A stretch of 64,000 bases of DNA from Xanthomonas floridensis (lineage in GTDB: Bacteria > Pseudomonadota > Gammaproteobacteria > Xanthomonadales > Xanthomonadaceae). The notes beneath the pieces are model-generated. The model saw only the letters and a program-made list of their open reading frames with translations, was not told the DNA's origin and ran no database searches. The position numbers were made by a program, and so were the translations under genes. The first letter of the stretch is position 1; every line of letters begins with the position of its first letter. Of the stretch, positions 18,607 to 28,406 are shown piece by piece. The stretch lies in assembly GCF_001642575.1 (NCBI RefSeq), contig NZ_LXNG01000018.1, positions 1-64,000 on the forward strand, written 5' to 3'.

Positions 18607-19599
18607 ATGCTTATGCCTTCCTGGATCTTGGCGCTCCCGGCTGCACTGCTGCTCTGGCTGGCAGTGTGTGCCTATCTCTGGTTGGTGCGACGCCGCGCCA
18701 ACGAAACCACGGAAGGCGTGCGCGCCCTGGCGGCCATGCATTGGCGCGACTTTTCCGCCGTGGTGCTGCGTGTCCTGCAGGACCAGCGTGGCTGGCAACC
18801 GACCCAGCTGCCGCAGGATGGCCTGCCGACTGCAGACTTCATGATGCAGACCGATCACGGCAGCCGCCTGGTGGCCTGCAAACATGGCCGCGGTTACCGC
18901 ATCGGCGTGGCCGCGGTAAATGAGCTGGGCGCGATGGCCCGCCTGGCCGGCGCCGGTGGCGGCGTGATGGTGACCGAAGGGCGCATGGAACGCGAAGGTC
19001 TGGCTGCGGCCGAAAAACAATCCATCGAAGTACTGGACGGCACTCGCCTGTGGCCCCTGCTCAAGCCCTACCTGCCAGGCGATGTGGAGACCGGCGTGGT
19101 GGGCATGGCCAGGCGCCGTGCCATCCGCCACAGCATCATCGCCGGTGCGGCACTGGCCACGCTGGCGCTGCTGGCGGTTGTGGGACTGCGTCCGCCGGAG
19201 CCCACCCCGACGTCAGCCCCCGTTGCAGCGGCCCAGCGCGCAGCGGCGGGCAAGACACCGCCGGCGACGCCAGCCGCGCCCGCCGCGCCGCCGGTTGCGG
19301 CCACACCGGTACCCGCTCCCCCGCCGGCAGCGGACGCCGGCGAACCGGACGCGGAAACGCTGCAGGGCTACCGGCGCGACGTCTCCAAGGCCCTGGCACA
19401 GACACCGGGCCTGGTGCGCGGCATCTGGATCACGCAGGCCACGCTGGCGGTGGATCGCACCATCGAAGACAGCGCCGCGTGGCCGCTGATCTGCGAGGAA
19501 CTCAAGCGCTACCCGTATCTGCGCACCGTGCGGGTGCAGCTCAATCCACGTGCAGGGGTGGCAGAACCGGTGCGATGGCGGCAGTGCACGACGATTTGA
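18607..19599 (+). CDS. Membrane-anchored Mrr-like (restriction endonuclease fold) protein
   Basis: The 330-residue protein has an N-terminal helix (about 5-25, [21 protein letters not shown]). An Mrr-type PD-(D/E)xK-like domain follows (about 40-150: [20 protein letters not shown], then [26 protein letters not shown]). A second helix lies at about 180-198, then a Pro/Ala-rich linker and a C-terminal part (about 250-330) unlike anything I recognise. Conservation of the catalytic triad is uncertain: the E-x-K element reads ACKHG. TTG 18604 precedes the ATG and is ignored. A heptamer repeat array begins right at its stop codon. Confidence 0.7.
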   Translation: MLMPSWILALPAALLLWLAVCAYLWLVRRRANETTEGVRALAAMHWRDFSAVVLRVLQDQRGWQPTQLPQDGLPTADFMMQTDHGSRLVACKHGRGYRIGVAAVNELGAMARLAGAGGGVMVTEGRMEREGLAAAEKQSIEVLDGTRLWPLLKPYLPGDVETGVVGMARRRAIRHSIIAGAALATLALLAVVGLRPPEPTPTSAPVAAAQRAAAGKTPPATPAAPAAPPVAATPVPAPPPAADAGEPDAETLQGYRRDVSKALAQTPGLVRGIWITQATLAVDRTIEDSAAWPLICEELKRYPYLRTVRVQLNPRAGVAEPVRWRQCTTI

Positions 19600-19721
19600 A
19601 TCGGGAATTGGGAATCGGGAATTGGGAATTGGGAATTGGGAATTGGGAATTGGGATTCGGGATTTGGGATTTGGGATTTGGGAATCGGGAATCGGGAATC
19701 GGGAATCGGGAATCGGGATTA
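19600..19721 (+). repeat. Heptamer tandem repeat array, GGGAATT/GGGAATC type
   Basis: About 17 units of 7 bp (GGGAATT, GGGAATC, GGGATTT, GGGATTC) run without a break from the stop codon of the Mrr-like gene. Related arrays occur at 30378-30417 and, degenerate, at 49259-49287. This is a Xanthomonas-type variable-number tandem repeat. Confidence 0.9.
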
Positions 19722-20084
19722 AGATTTTCGCGGTGAGAGATATGTTGCGTCAGTGCGCCGGCCCGGTTGCGATGTGAGGGCACGAGGTCGTTGCCGTAGT
19801 TGGTCCACTGCGTGCGGTGTGGTGTTTGCGCGACAGAGGGTGCGACTCGAGACGGTGCGACTCGTTGGCTGTGTTCCCAATGGCTGTTGATGAAAAACGC
19901 TGCAGCAACCGTGCGTGAGCAGCCATCGCCGCGGCGCTTGCGTGACCGTCGCCAGGCGGCCCTCATTAGCCACTGCGACCGCACACGAGCGCTCGCTCGC
20001 GGACGATCTGGTGGTGCGGATGCATGGCGCCGCTGCCGGCGCTACCGCATCGCGGAGATGCTGTACGCCGTTCTGCGCGCTGCC
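19722..20084. other. Gene-free stretch after the repeat array
   Basis: No supported gene between the heptamer array and the 3' end of hutC. The sequence is somewhat less GC-rich around 19730-19900 and I recognise nothing in it. Confidence 0.5.
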
Positions 20085-20822
20085 TTAGCGCATTCCCGGT
20101 GCGAACCGCGCCACCAGGTCGTAGGAGCCGCCCAGGAACAGCTGGCGCACGTAGGTCACCGGCTGTTCGCCGCGCCAGGTGTGGCGGTCGATGACCAGGC
20201 AGGCAGCACCTTCTTCCACCTGCAATTGCCTGGCCTGCGCGGCGTCGGCGCCGACAGCGCTGATGCGGTGTTCGGCGCGCGTCCACGGCACGTTGCGCAG
20301 CAGCCAGCTGCCCGGCGCCACCTCGGTGAACGGCTGCGCCAGGGCATCCGGCACGGTGGTGATATCGATCACGCGCTGCTCCAGCGCGAACGGGCTGCCA
20401 TCGGCCAGATGCACGCTTTCCAGCGCCAGCAGCTTGCCGGTGCTGCCCAGCGCACGCTCTTGCGGCACGCGCTGACGCACGCTTCGCAGCCGCCGCGAGA
20501 GCAGCGAAAAACGGTAGGAGTGACCGCGCGTGGTCATTTCCACCTCGATGTCCGGGATCGAGAGCGCCACCTGTTCCAGATGCGGATGCGGCCGCGCCAC
20601 GAACGAGCCGGTGCGGCGGCGGCGTTCGATCATGCCGGCGTCGGCCAGCAGGCCGAGCACCTTGTTGACCGTCATGCGCGAGCATCCGTAGCGGGCCATC
20701 AACTCGTGCTCCGGCGGAATGCGGTGCCCGGGCGGCCAGTCGCCGCTGTGAATCCGTTGCTCCAGATCCTGGCGGATGCGTTGGTGCAAGGTGCCGGGCG
20801 CGGCGATGGGGATGGCGGTCAA
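20085..20822 (-). CDS. hutC: Histidine utilization repressor (GntR family)
   Basis: HutC represses hut genes until urocanate binds. The 245-residue protein has a GntR winged helix (about 10-75: TLHQRIRQDLEQRIHSGDWPPG, CSRMTVNKVLGLLADAGMIERRRRTGSFVA). A UTRA ligand domain follows (about 95-240, with GKLLALESVHLADGSPFALEQR and YDLVARFAPG). It lies downstream of hutF on the same strand and probably shares its transcript. The matching operator is expected at 22410-22419. Confidence 0.95.
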   Translation of the reverse strand: MTAIPIAAPGTLHQRIRQDLEQRIHSGDWPPGHRIPPEHELMARYGCSRMTVNKVLGLLADAGMIERRRRTGSFVARPHPHLEQVALSIPDIEVEMTTRGHSYRFSLLSRRLRSVRQRVPQERALGSTGKLLALESVHLADGSPFALEQRVIDITTVPDALAQPFTEVAPGSWLLRNVPWTRAEHRISAVGADAAQARQLQVEEGAACLVIDRHTWRGEQPVTYVRQLFLGGSYDLVARFAPGMR

Positions 20823-21006
20823 AGCAGAGGTCTCCGGTCAGACCTGCATTGTGCGCGCATCCGCTTAGACCGGCTAACAGAACGACTACGCTCACGGCCA
20901 GGCGGGCGCGACGCGTGCTCCAAACCGGCATACCACTCGTACACTTCGATTCCTCCGCACCATTCGCACCCACCTGATGACTGCTTGCCACTTGTGCTAG
21001 CCGCTT

Positions 21007-22383
21007 TTAGCTGCCCAGCACTGTTCGCAGGATTTCGGCAAAACGCGTGGCGATCCGCGCACGGTCCACATGCTGTCCGTCGCGCACCACCGGCCGGCCA
21101 TTGCGCCAGACGTTACGGACCGCAGTGCCGCGCGCGGCAAACAGCCAACTGTCCAGCACTGCATCGTCGCTGCGTGCCAGCAAGGCGGGATGCGTCAGGT
21201 CCAGCTCCACCAGGTCGGCCGCCGCACCGACCCGTATCCCGTGCTGGGCGACACCCAGCGCTTGCGCGGCGCCCGCACCGGCGCGGTCGTACAACCAGCG
21301 ACCGCTGGAAACATCGGCCGGCGCCAGCACATTGCGCGCCTGCAGCGTCAGCCGCTGGCCGTATTCGAGCAGGCGCAGCTCTTCGGCGGCATCGATCAAC
21401 ACGTTCGAATCCGAGCCGACGCCGAAGCGACCGCCGGCCGCGGCAAAGGCCTGCATCGGAAAGATCCCGTCGCCCAGGTTGGCCTCGGTGATCGGGCAAA
21501 GCCCGACCACCGCGCCGCGTTGCGCCATCGCCTGCACCTCGCTGGCGGTGACATGGGTGGCATGCACCAGACACCAGCGCGTATCCACCGGCGCATTGGC
21601 CAGCAGCCACTCCACCGGACGCTGGCCTGACCACGCCAGGCAGGCGTCGACCTCGCGCTGCTGCTCGGCGATATGGATGTGGATCGGCCCATTGGTGAGT
21701 GGCTGCAGGTCCACCAGTTGCTGCGGCGTGACCGCACGCAGGCTGTGCGGCGCAAGCCCGAGCACGGCGTCCGGCAGCGCCTTGAGGCTGTGTCGGCAGT
21801 CGTCGAGCAGGCGCGCGAAGCCGTCGATGTCGTGGATCAACCGCCGCTGCGCGATGTTCGGCGCGGCAGCGCCGAAGTCCGAATGCGCGTAGAACACCGG
21901 CAACAGGGTCAGCCCGATCCCGGTATTGGCCGCCGCCGCTGCGATGCGCCCGGACATCTCCCCAGCCTGCGCGTAGGGCGTGCCGCCGGGGCTGTGGTGC
22001 AGGTAATGGAATTCGCCAACCCGGGTGAAGCCGCTCTCCAGCATTTCAACGTAGGCCTGCTCGGCGATCGCCTGCAGGCTGTCGGGGTCCAGCCGGTCGA
22101 CGAAGCGGTACATCAACTCGCGCCAGCTCCAGAAACTGTCGCCGCTGCGCCCGCCGACTTCGGTCAGCCCGGCCATGCCGCGCTGGAAGGCATGACTGTG
22201 CAGATTACCCAGGCCGGGCAGCAACACCTCGCAGCGGAGGTCGGCGCCGCCGGGCGCGGTCTCCGGCTGCACCGAGACGATGTGCCCTTGCGCCAGCGTG
22301 ATCCGCACCTGGCTGGCCCAGCCTTCCGGCAACAAGGCCCGGGCAGCCCAAAACACCTGCGCATGTGCCTGCTCGTCTGCCAC
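21007..22383 (-). CDS. hutF: Formimidoylglutamate deiminase
   Basis: HutF deaminates N-formimino-L-glutamate to N-formyl-L-glutamate. The 458-residue amidohydrolase has the metal motif [10 protein letters not shown], the histidines HIHIAEQ and VHATHVT, and the conserved Asp in [12 protein letters not shown]. The start is GTG 22383, because GGAGG lies 5 bases before it and sequence further upstream is the hutI frame's shadow. It is divergent from hutI across 60 bases. Together with HutG it gives the five-step pathway. Confidence 0.95.
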   Translation of the reverse strand: MADEQAHAQVFWAARALLPEGWASQVRITLAQGHIVSVQPETAPGGADLRCEVLLPGLGNLHSHAFQRGMAGLTEVGGRSGDSFWSWRELMYRFVDRLDPDSLQAIAEQAYVEMLESGFTRVGEFHYLHHSPGGTPYAQAGEMSGRIAAAAANTGIGLTLLPVFYAHSDFGAAAPNIAQRRLIHDIDGFARLLDDCRHSLKALPDAVLGLAPHSLRAVTPQQLVDLQPLTNGPIHIHIAEQQREVDACLAWSGQRPVEWLLANAPVDTRWCLVHATHVTASEVQAMAQRGAVVGLCPITEANLGDGIFPMQAFAAAGGRFGVGSDSNVLIDAAEELRLLEYGQRLTLQARNVLAPADVSSGRWLYDRAGAGAAQALGVAQHGIRVGAAADLVELDLTHPALLARSDDAVLDSWLFAARGTAVRNVWRNGRPVVRDGQHVDRARIATRFAEILRTVLGS

Positions 22384-22409
22384 TGGACACCTCCGATTGA
22401 CGACCCTAT

Positions 22410-22419
22410 TGTATATACA
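22410..22419. promoter_or_regulatory. HutC operator palindrome in the hutF-hutI divergent promoter
   Basis: The perfect dyad TGTATATACA lies in the 60-base gap between hutF and hutI. HutC-type GntR repressors bind TGTATATACA-like sites, so one site could control both directions. Confidence 0.8.
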
Positions 22420-22443
22420 TATCAGACACCACGAGCCTGCGCC

Positions 22444-23649
22444 ATGCATTGCGACGTTCTCTGGCACAACGCGCAACTGATGACCCTGGACGCCGCCGAT
22501 GGTGGCCTGGGCGTCGTGGACGACGGCGTGGTTGCCAGCCAGGACGGCCGCATCGTCTATGCCGGCCCGGCCGCGCAGGCGCCGGTATTGACCGCCGGCA
22601 TCGCGCACGATTGCCAGCGGCGCTGGATCAGCCCGGGCCTGATCGATTGCCATACCCACCTGGTCTACGCCGGCAATCGCGCCAACGAGTTCGAACAACG
22701 CCTGCGTGGCGCCAGCTATGCGCAGATTGCTGCGGCCGGTGGCGGCATCGTGGCAACGGTGCGCGCCACTCGCGCTGCCGACGACGCGGCGCTGCTTGCT
22801 GCCAGCCTGCCGCGCCTGGATGCGCTGCTCGCCGAAGGCGTGACCACGCTGGAGATCAAATCCGGCTATGGGCTCACCCTGGAAGACGAGACCAAGCAGC
22901 TGCGCGTGGCACGCCAGCTCGCCAGCTTGCGCCGGGTCGAGGTGGTGCCCACCTTTCTGGGCGCGCATGCGGTGCCGCCGGGAAGCGATGCACAGGCGTA
23001 TATCGATGTGGTCTGCACGCAGATGATTCCCGCCGTGGCCGCGCAAGGGCTGGCCGAGGCAGTGGATGTGTTCTGCGAGCATCTGGCGTTTTCGACCACG
23101 CAGGCCGAACAGGTATTCGTCGCCGCGCAGGCGCACGGCCTGCAGGTCAAGATCCATGCCGAGCAATTGAGCAACCAGCACGGCGCAGCGCTGGCCGCGC
23201 GCCATGGCGCCTTGTCGGCCGACCATATCGAATACCTGGACCAGGCCGGCATCGAGGTAATGTCCGCCGCCGGCACGGTCGCGGTGCTGTTGCCGGGCGC
23301 GTTCTACTTCACCCGCGATACGCAACTGCCGCCGATCGCCGCGCTGCGTGCGGCCGGCGTTCCGCTGGCCTTGGCCACCGACTGCAACCCGGGAACCTCA
23401 CCGCTCACCAGCCCGCTGCTGGCAATGAACATGGCAGCCACCTTGTTCCGCATGACCGTGGACGAATGCATCGCCGGGTTCACCCGCGAAGCGGCGCGCG
23501 CGCTCGGCCGCGCTGCGCGGCTGGGACGGCTGCGCACCGGCTTGGACTGCGACCTGGCGATCTGGGACATCGAGGCGCCGGCCGACCTGGTGTATCGCAT
23601 GGGCTTCAACCCGCTGCATGCCCGCGTCTGGCGCGGGCATCTGACCTGA
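22444..23649 (+). CDS. hutI: Imidazolonepropionase
   Basis: HutI hydrolyses imidazolone-5-propionate to N-formimino-L-glutamate. The 401-residue amidohydrolase carries the metal motif [15 protein letters not shown], the [11 protein letters not shown] histidine, and the conserved [10 protein letters not shown] near residue 315. The start [13 protein letters not shown] matches the family. It is first in the hutI-hutH-hutG-hutU operon, 24 bases after the operator and 17 bases before hutH. Confidence 0.96.
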   Translation: MHCDVLWHNAQLMTLDAADGGLGVVDDGVVASQDGRIVYAGPAAQAPVLTAGIAHDCQRRWISPGLIDCHTHLVYAGNRANEFEQRLRGASYAQIAAAGGGIVATVRATRAADDAALLAASLPRLDALLAEGVTTLEIKSGYGLTLEDETKQLRVARQLASLRRVEVVPTFLGAHAVPPGSDAQAYIDVVCTQMIPAVAAQGLAEAVDVFCEHLAFSTTQAEQVFVAAQAHGLQVKIHAEQLSNQHGAALAARHGALSADHIEYLDQAGIEVMSAAGTVAVLLPGAFYFTRDTQLPPIAALRAAGVPLALATDCNPGTSPLTSPLLAMNMAATLFRMTVDECIAGFTREAARALGRAARLGRLRTGLDCDLAIWDIEAPADLVYRMGFNPLHARVWRGHLT

Positions 23650-23666
23650 TTATCTCTGGAGTTGTC

Positions 23667-25208
23667 ATGAGTGCTTCTGTTGTTCTGCAACCCGGCGCTG
23701 TCACGCTTGCACAGTGGCGTGCGCTGTATCGCGGCGCCGAGGCGGCGCTGGATCCGGCCTGCGCGGCGGCGGTCTTGCGCAGTGCGCAGACGGTGGAAGC
23801 GATCGTCGCGCGCGGCGAGCCGGTCTACGGCGTCAACACTGGCTTCGGCAAGCTGGCCAGCGTGCGCATCGAGCGCGACGACCTGGCCACCCTGCAACGC
23901 AATATCGTGCTGTCGCATGCCGCCGGCGTCGGCGAGCCTACGCCGGTGCCGGTGGTACGGCTGATGATGGCACTCAAGCTCACCAGCCTGGCCCAGGGTG
24001 CCTCGGGGGTGCAGCCGGACACCCTGGCCCTGCTCGAGGCGATGCTGCGCGCCGGGGTCACCCCGGTGGTGCCATGCCAGGGCTCGGTTGGGGCATCCGG
24101 CGATCTGGCGCCGCTGTCGCATCTTGCGGCGGTGATGATCGGCGTTGGCGAAGCCTTCGTCGATGGACAACGGCTGCCGGCGGCCAACGCCTTGGCGCAG
24201 GCGCAGCTGCAACCGCGCGTGCTCGGCGCCAAGGAAGGGCTGGCGTTGCTCAACGGCACCCAGTTCTCCACCGCCTGCGCACTGGCCGGTCTATTCGAGA
24301 TCGAAACCGTGTTGCAGGCGGCACTGGTCACCGGGGCCTTGTCGGTGGAAGCAGCCAAGGGTTCGGATACGCCGTTCGATGCGCGCATCCATGCCCTGCG
24401 CGGGCAGCCAGGGCAGATCGCCACCGCGACCGCGCTGCGCGCCCTGATGGCCGACTCGGCGATCCGCGAGTCGCACCGGCTTGGCGATGTGCGCGTGCAG
24501 GACCCGTATTGCCTGCGTTGCCAGCCGCAGGTGATGGGCGCGGCGCTGGACATCATGCGGCAGGCCGCGCGCACCCTGGAAATCGAAGCCAATGGCGTCT
24601 CCGATAATCCGCTGGTCTTCAGCGACACCGGCGAAGCCTTGTCTGGCGGCAACTTCCATGCCGAGCCGGTGGCGTTTGCCGCCGACATGCTGGCTATGGC
24701 GGTCTGCGAGATCGGCTCGATCAGCGAGCGCCGTACCGCGATGCTGGTGGACCCGGCCTTGTCCGGATTGCCGGCGTTTCTCACCCCGCGCCCGGGCTTG
24801 AACTCGGGCTTCATGATTCCGCAGGTCACCGCTGCGGCATTGGTGTCGGAAAACAAGCAGCGCGCCTATCCGGCCAGCGTCGATTCGATTCCCACCTCTG
24901 CCAACCAGGAAGATCACGTGTCGATGGCCGCGCATGGCGCGCGCCGCCTGCTGGCGATGGCAGAGAACGCCGCGCACGTGATCGGCATCGAGCTGCTGGC
25001 CGCCGTGCAGGGCTGCGACTTCCACGCGCCGCTGCGCTCCAGCGCCGCGCTGGAAGCCGCACGTGCCCTGCTGCGCGCACAGGTGCCGACGCTGCAGGAC
25101 GACCGCTACTTCCACCCGGACATGCTGGCTGCCAGCGCACTGGTGCGTTCCGGCGCATTGGCCGACGCAGTGGCGATCGCCTTGCCGGGCGTGGAGCAGC
25201 ATGCATGA
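23667..25208 (+). CDS. hutH: Histidine ammonia-lyase
   Basis: HutH removes ammonia from histidine to give urocanate. The 513-residue protein has the Ala-Ser-Gly triad that forms the MIO prosthetic group ([14 protein letters not shown], about residue 143), the conserved [12 protein letters not shown] near the N terminus and [14 protein letters not shown] near residue 410. ATG 23667 follows TGGAG. It is 187 bases before hutG. Confidence 0.97.
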   Translation: MSASVVLQPGAVTLAQWRALYRGAEAALDPACAAAVLRSAQTVEAIVARGEPVYGVNTGFGKLASVRIERDDLATLQRNIVLSHAAGVGEPTPVPVVRLMMALKLTSLAQGASGVQPDTLALLEAMLRAGVTPVVPCQGSVGASGDLAPLSHLAAVMIGVGEAFVDGQRLPAANALAQAQLQPRVLGAKEGLALLNGTQFSTACALAGLFEIETVLQAALVTGALSVEAAKGSDTPFDARIHALRGQPGQIATATALRALMADSAIRESHRLGDVRVQDPYCLRCQPQVMGAALDIMRQAARTLEIEANGVSDNPLVFSDTGEALSGGNFHAEPVAFAADMLAMAVCEIGSISERRTAMLVDPALSGLPAFLTPRPGLNSGFMIPQVTAAALVSENKQRAYPASVDSIPTSANQEDHVSMAAHGARRLLAMAENAAHVIGIELLAAVQGCDFHAPLRSSAALEAARALLRAQVPTLQDDRYFHPDMLAASALVRSGALADAVAIALPGVEQHA

Positions 25209-25395
25209 TGCGGCGATCTGCAGACGGCCTGCGCAGCGCGTTCGCCTCCCGCCATGCACTGCCTGGTATCGCCCCTCTGGCGGATGCCGTACATCCCGGC
25301 ACTGCGGGTGCAAGGGTCGCGCGGCGCGATGACCACCCCCCCGCACATCACCGGCACGCATCGCGCGCCGCTACGCAGGCAACCGGAGTCCAGCC

Positions 25396-26253
25396 ATGAG
25401 CACCCTGCCCGACTGGCTGGAAATTCATCAAGGGCAGGCGCCCCTGCTGATCAGCTTCCCGCACACCGGCACCGAGCTGCCCGATCACGTGGCCGACCGT
25501 TTCGTGTCGCCGTGGCTGGCGCGGCGCGATGCGGATTGGTGGGTGCATTACCTGTACGACTTCGCCCAGTCGCTGGGTGCCACGACGGTGCGCACCGCGA
25601 TCTCGCGCTCGGTCATCGACGTCAATCGCGACCCCAGCGGCGCATCGCTGTACCCCGGCCAGAACACCACCGGCCTGTGCCCGCTGACCACCTTCGACGA
25701 CCAGCCGCTGTATGCCGACGGCCTGGCGCCGGACCAGGCGCAGATCGATCAGCGCCGCGCGCGTTGGTTCGACCCGTATCACGCGGCGCTTGCCGAAGAA
25801 ATTGCGCGCTTGCGCCAGCTGCATTCCAGGATCGTGGTATACGACGCGCACTCGATCCGCTCGGTGATCCCGCATCTGTTCGACGGCGAGCTGCCGCAGT
25901 TCAACATCGGCAGTAACGATGACCGCAGCTGCGACCCGGTGCTGGTCGACGCCGTAGAACAGCTCTGCCGCAGCAGCGGCTCCAGCACGGTGCGCAACGG
26001 GCGCTTCAAGGGCGGCTGGATCACCCGCCACTACGCGCAACCCGAGCACGGCGTGCACACGCTGCAGATGGAGCTGGCCTGCCGTGGCTACATGCGCGAG
26101 CCGGACACCATCACCCCGGACAACTGGCCCACGCCGTGGCAGCCGGTGCACGCGGCCGCATTGCGCGCAGTGCTGCGGCATGTACTGCTGGCCTGCCTGC
26201 AGTTTGCCAATGTGCCCTCACCCAATGCCGCGCCGCCCGCGGCCCACCGTTGA
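25396..26253 (+). CDS. hutG: N-formylglutamate deformylase
   Basis: HutG cleaves N-formyl-L-glutamate to glutamate and formate, the last step of the five-step route. The 285-residue protein belongs to the N-formylglutamate amidohydrolase family ([49 protein letters not shown]). It is not the arginase-like HutG of the four-step route. CGGAG precedes ATG 25396. It ends 16 bases before hutU. Confidence 0.95.
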   Translation: MSTLPDWLEIHQGQAPLLISFPHTGTELPDHVADRFVSPWLARRDADWWVHYLYDFAQSLGATTVRTAISRSVIDVNRDPSGASLYPGQNTTGLCPLTTFDDQPLYADGLAPDQAQIDQRRARWFDPYHAALAEEIARLRQLHSRIVVYDAHSIRSVIPHLFDGELPQFNIGSNDDRSCDPVLVDAVEQLCRSSGSSTVRNGRFKGGWITRHYAQPEHGVHTLQMELACRGYMREPDTITPDNWPTPWQPVHAAALRAVLRHVLLACLQFANVPSPNAAPPAAHR

Positions 26254-26269
26254 TTGCAAGGAACCCGGC

Positions 26270-27937
26270 ATGACCCGTCACGATGCAACCCGCGTCATCC
26301 GCGCCGCCACCGGCAGCACGCTCACCGCCAAGAGCTGGCTGACCGAAGCGCCGTTGCGCATGCTGATGAACAACCTGGACCCGGACGTGGCCGAGCGCCC
26401 GCAGGAACTGGTGGTCTACGGTGGCATCGGCCGCGCCGCGCGCGATTGGGACTCCTTCGATGCGATCGTCGCCGCACTTACCCGCCTGGACGACGACCAG
26501 ACCTTGCTGGTGCAATCGGGCAAGCCGGTCGGCGTGTTCCGCACCCATGCCGACGCCCCGCGCGTACTGATTGCCAATTCCAACCTGGTGCCGCGCTGGG
26601 CCAACTGGGACCACTTCAACGAACTGGATAAAAAGGGCCTGGCGATGTACGGCCAGATGACGGCCGGCAGCTGGATCTACATCGGTGCGCAAGGCATCGT
26701 GCAAGGCACCTACGAAACCTTCGTGGAGATGGGCCGCCAGCATTACGGCGGCAGCCTGGCCGGCAAGTGGCTGTTCACCGGCGGGCTTGGCGGCATGGGT
26801 GGGGCGCAGCCGCTGGCTGCGGTGATGGCCGGCGCGTCCTGCCTGGCGGTGGAATGCCGCCGTTCCAGCATCGACATGCGCCTGCGCACCGGCTATCTGG
26901 ATACCTGGACCGATTCGCTGGACGAGGCGCTGCGCCTGATCGAGGAGTCATGCACGGCGAAGAAGCCACTCTCGGTCGGCCTGCTCGGCAATGTCGCCGA
27001 CGTGCTGGACGAACTGCTGCTGCGCGGGATCAAACCGGACCTGCTGACCGACCAGACCTCCGCACACGATCCGGTCAACGGCTACCTGCCGCAGGGCTGG
27101 AGCGTGGACGAATGGGACGACAAGCGCGTCAGCGTGCCCAAGGAAGTGGAAGCCGCCGCACGCGAAACAATGGCCAACCATATCCGCGCGATGCTCACCT
27201 TCCACGCACTCGGCGTGCCCACCGTGGATTACGGCAACAACCTGCGCCAGATGGCATTGGAGCAAGGCGTGTCCGACGCGTTCGACTTCCCCGGCTTCGT
27301 GCCCGCCTACATCCGCCCGCTGTTCTGCCGCGGCATCGGCCCGTTCCGCTGGGTGGCGCTGAGCGGAGATCCGGAAGACATCGCCAGGACCGATGCCAAG
27401 GTCAAGGAATTGATTCCCGACGATGCGCATCTGCACCGCTGGCTGGACATGGCCGCCGAGAAAATCGCCTTCCAGGGCCTGCCGGCGCGGATCTGCTGGG
27501 TCGGCCTGGGCGATCGCCACCGGCTGGGTCTGGCCTTTAACGCCATGGTCCGCAGCGGCGAGCTGAAGGCGCCGGTGGTGATCGGCCGCGACCATCTGGA
27601 TTCCGGCAGCGTGGCCTCGCCCAATCGCGAAACCGAAGCCATGGCCGACGGCTCCGACGCGGTGTCTGACTGGCCGTTGCTCAATGCCCTGCTCAATACC
27701 GCGTCGGGCGCAACCTGGGTGTCGCTGCATCACGGCGGAGGCGTCGGCATGGGCTTCTCGCAGCATGCCGGCATGGTCATCGTCTGCGACGGCAGCGAGG
27801 CCGCCGACCGACGCATCGAACGCGTGCTATGGAACGACCCCGCGACCGGCGTGATGCGACACGCCGATGCCGGTTATGCCATTGCAACCGATTGCGCTCG
27901 CGAGCAGGGCCTGGACTTACCTGCCATCCTGTCCTGA
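26270..27937 (+). CDS. hutU: Urocanate hydratase
   Basis: HutU adds water to urocanate to form imidazolonepropionate, using a tightly bound NAD. The 555-residue protein shows [15 protein letters not shown], the NAD-binding [14 protein letters not shown] and the [17 protein letters not shown] active-site cysteine segment. The start [15 protein letters not shown] follows AAGGA; longer frames upstream belong to hutG. The length is normal. Confidence 0.97.
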   Translation: MTRHDATRVIRAATGSTLTAKSWLTEAPLRMLMNNLDPDVAERPQELVVYGGIGRAARDWDSFDAIVAALTRLDDDQTLLVQSGKPVGVFRTHADAPRVLIANSNLVPRWANWDHFNELDKKGLAMYGQMTAGSWIYIGAQGIVQGTYETFVEMGRQHYGGSLAGKWLFTGGLGGMGGAQPLAAVMAGASCLAVECRRSSIDMRLRTGYLDTWTDSLDEALRLIEESCTAKKPLSVGLLGNVADVLDELLLRGIKPDLLTDQTSAHDPVNGYLPQGWSVDEWDDKRVSVPKEVEAAARETMANHIRAMLTFHALGVPTVDYGNNLRQMALEQGVSDAFDFPGFVPAYIRPLFCRGIGPFRWVALSGDPEDIARTDAKVKELIPDDAHLHRWLDMAAEKIAFQGLPARICWVGLGDRHRLGLAFNAMVRSGELKAPVVIGRDHLDSGSVASPNRETEAMADGSDAVSDWPLLNALLNTASGATWVSLHHGGGVGMGFSQHAGMVIVCDGSEAADRRIERVLWNDPATGVMRHADAGYAIATDCAREQGLDLPAILS

Positions 27938-28291
27938 CGTTCTTACTTTCGCTGATGCGGCGGGAGCGGATAACGGCTGCGGGCGCTGCTACACACTGCA
28001 GCGTCCGAGCGTCCTCGTCGCATTCGACGGCAGCCGCCGTTTTAAACGATTGCATCGTGCGCATGGTCGCCACTGAATCGCCGCACACAGGCGCGGATTT
28101 ACTTCGCTGATGCAGTGACGCCGATGCAGCGCTTCACTGCGCTGCATCGTGCCGCACACATCAGCTCGCTATGCATTCGTTGACTGCAGGTATGCGGGCG
28201 AGCTGGACGCAGAGTGATCCTGATCACGGCTCGCATTATCGGCGCGCACGGCGATGACGCGGATTCTGCCGATCGAGTAAGCTTGCGACGA
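27938..28291. other. Intergenic stretch after hutU with an 11-bp hairpin
   Basis: No gene is supported. A perfect hairpin (CGATGCAGCGC 28122-28132, loop TTCACT, GCGCTGCATCG 28139-28149) without a T run could end hut transcription or be a palindromic repeat. The promoter of the downstream leader should lie in this stretch, but I cannot place it convincingly. Confidence 0.45.
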
Positions 28292-28377
28292 GTCAGGCAA
28301 CCGGGGGGAGCGCCTGGCCCTGCTGATTTGGCAACGCACGCAAACAACATCGCGCCCTCAGCAGGCGCGGGGTTTTT
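28292..28377 (+). promoter_or_regulatory. Structured leader with attenuator architecture before the acyltransferase gene
   Basis: Three elements follow in order. First is a 7-bp stem (GTCAGGC 28292-28298 with GCCTGGC 28312-28318) holding a G-rich loop, AACCGGGGGGAGC. Then comes CCTGCTGA (28319-28326). Last is a terminator-like hairpin (CGCGCC 28351-28356, loop CTCAGCA, GGCGCG 28364-28369) followed after GGG by five T. CCTGCTGA is perfectly complementary to TCAGCAGG (28358-28365), which overlaps the terminator loop and 3' arm, so the two pairings exclude each other. The gene starts 30 bases later. This is what an attenuator or riboswitch looks like; a free-standing small RNA is the alternative. 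Confidence 0.5.
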
Positions 28378-28406
28378 CGTATGGATCACACTGAGAGCCC
28401 CCACTC

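Noticed and set aside
19600-19721. Heptamer array considered as a CRISPR array
   Set aside because: Units are 7 bp with no spacers and there are no cas genes.
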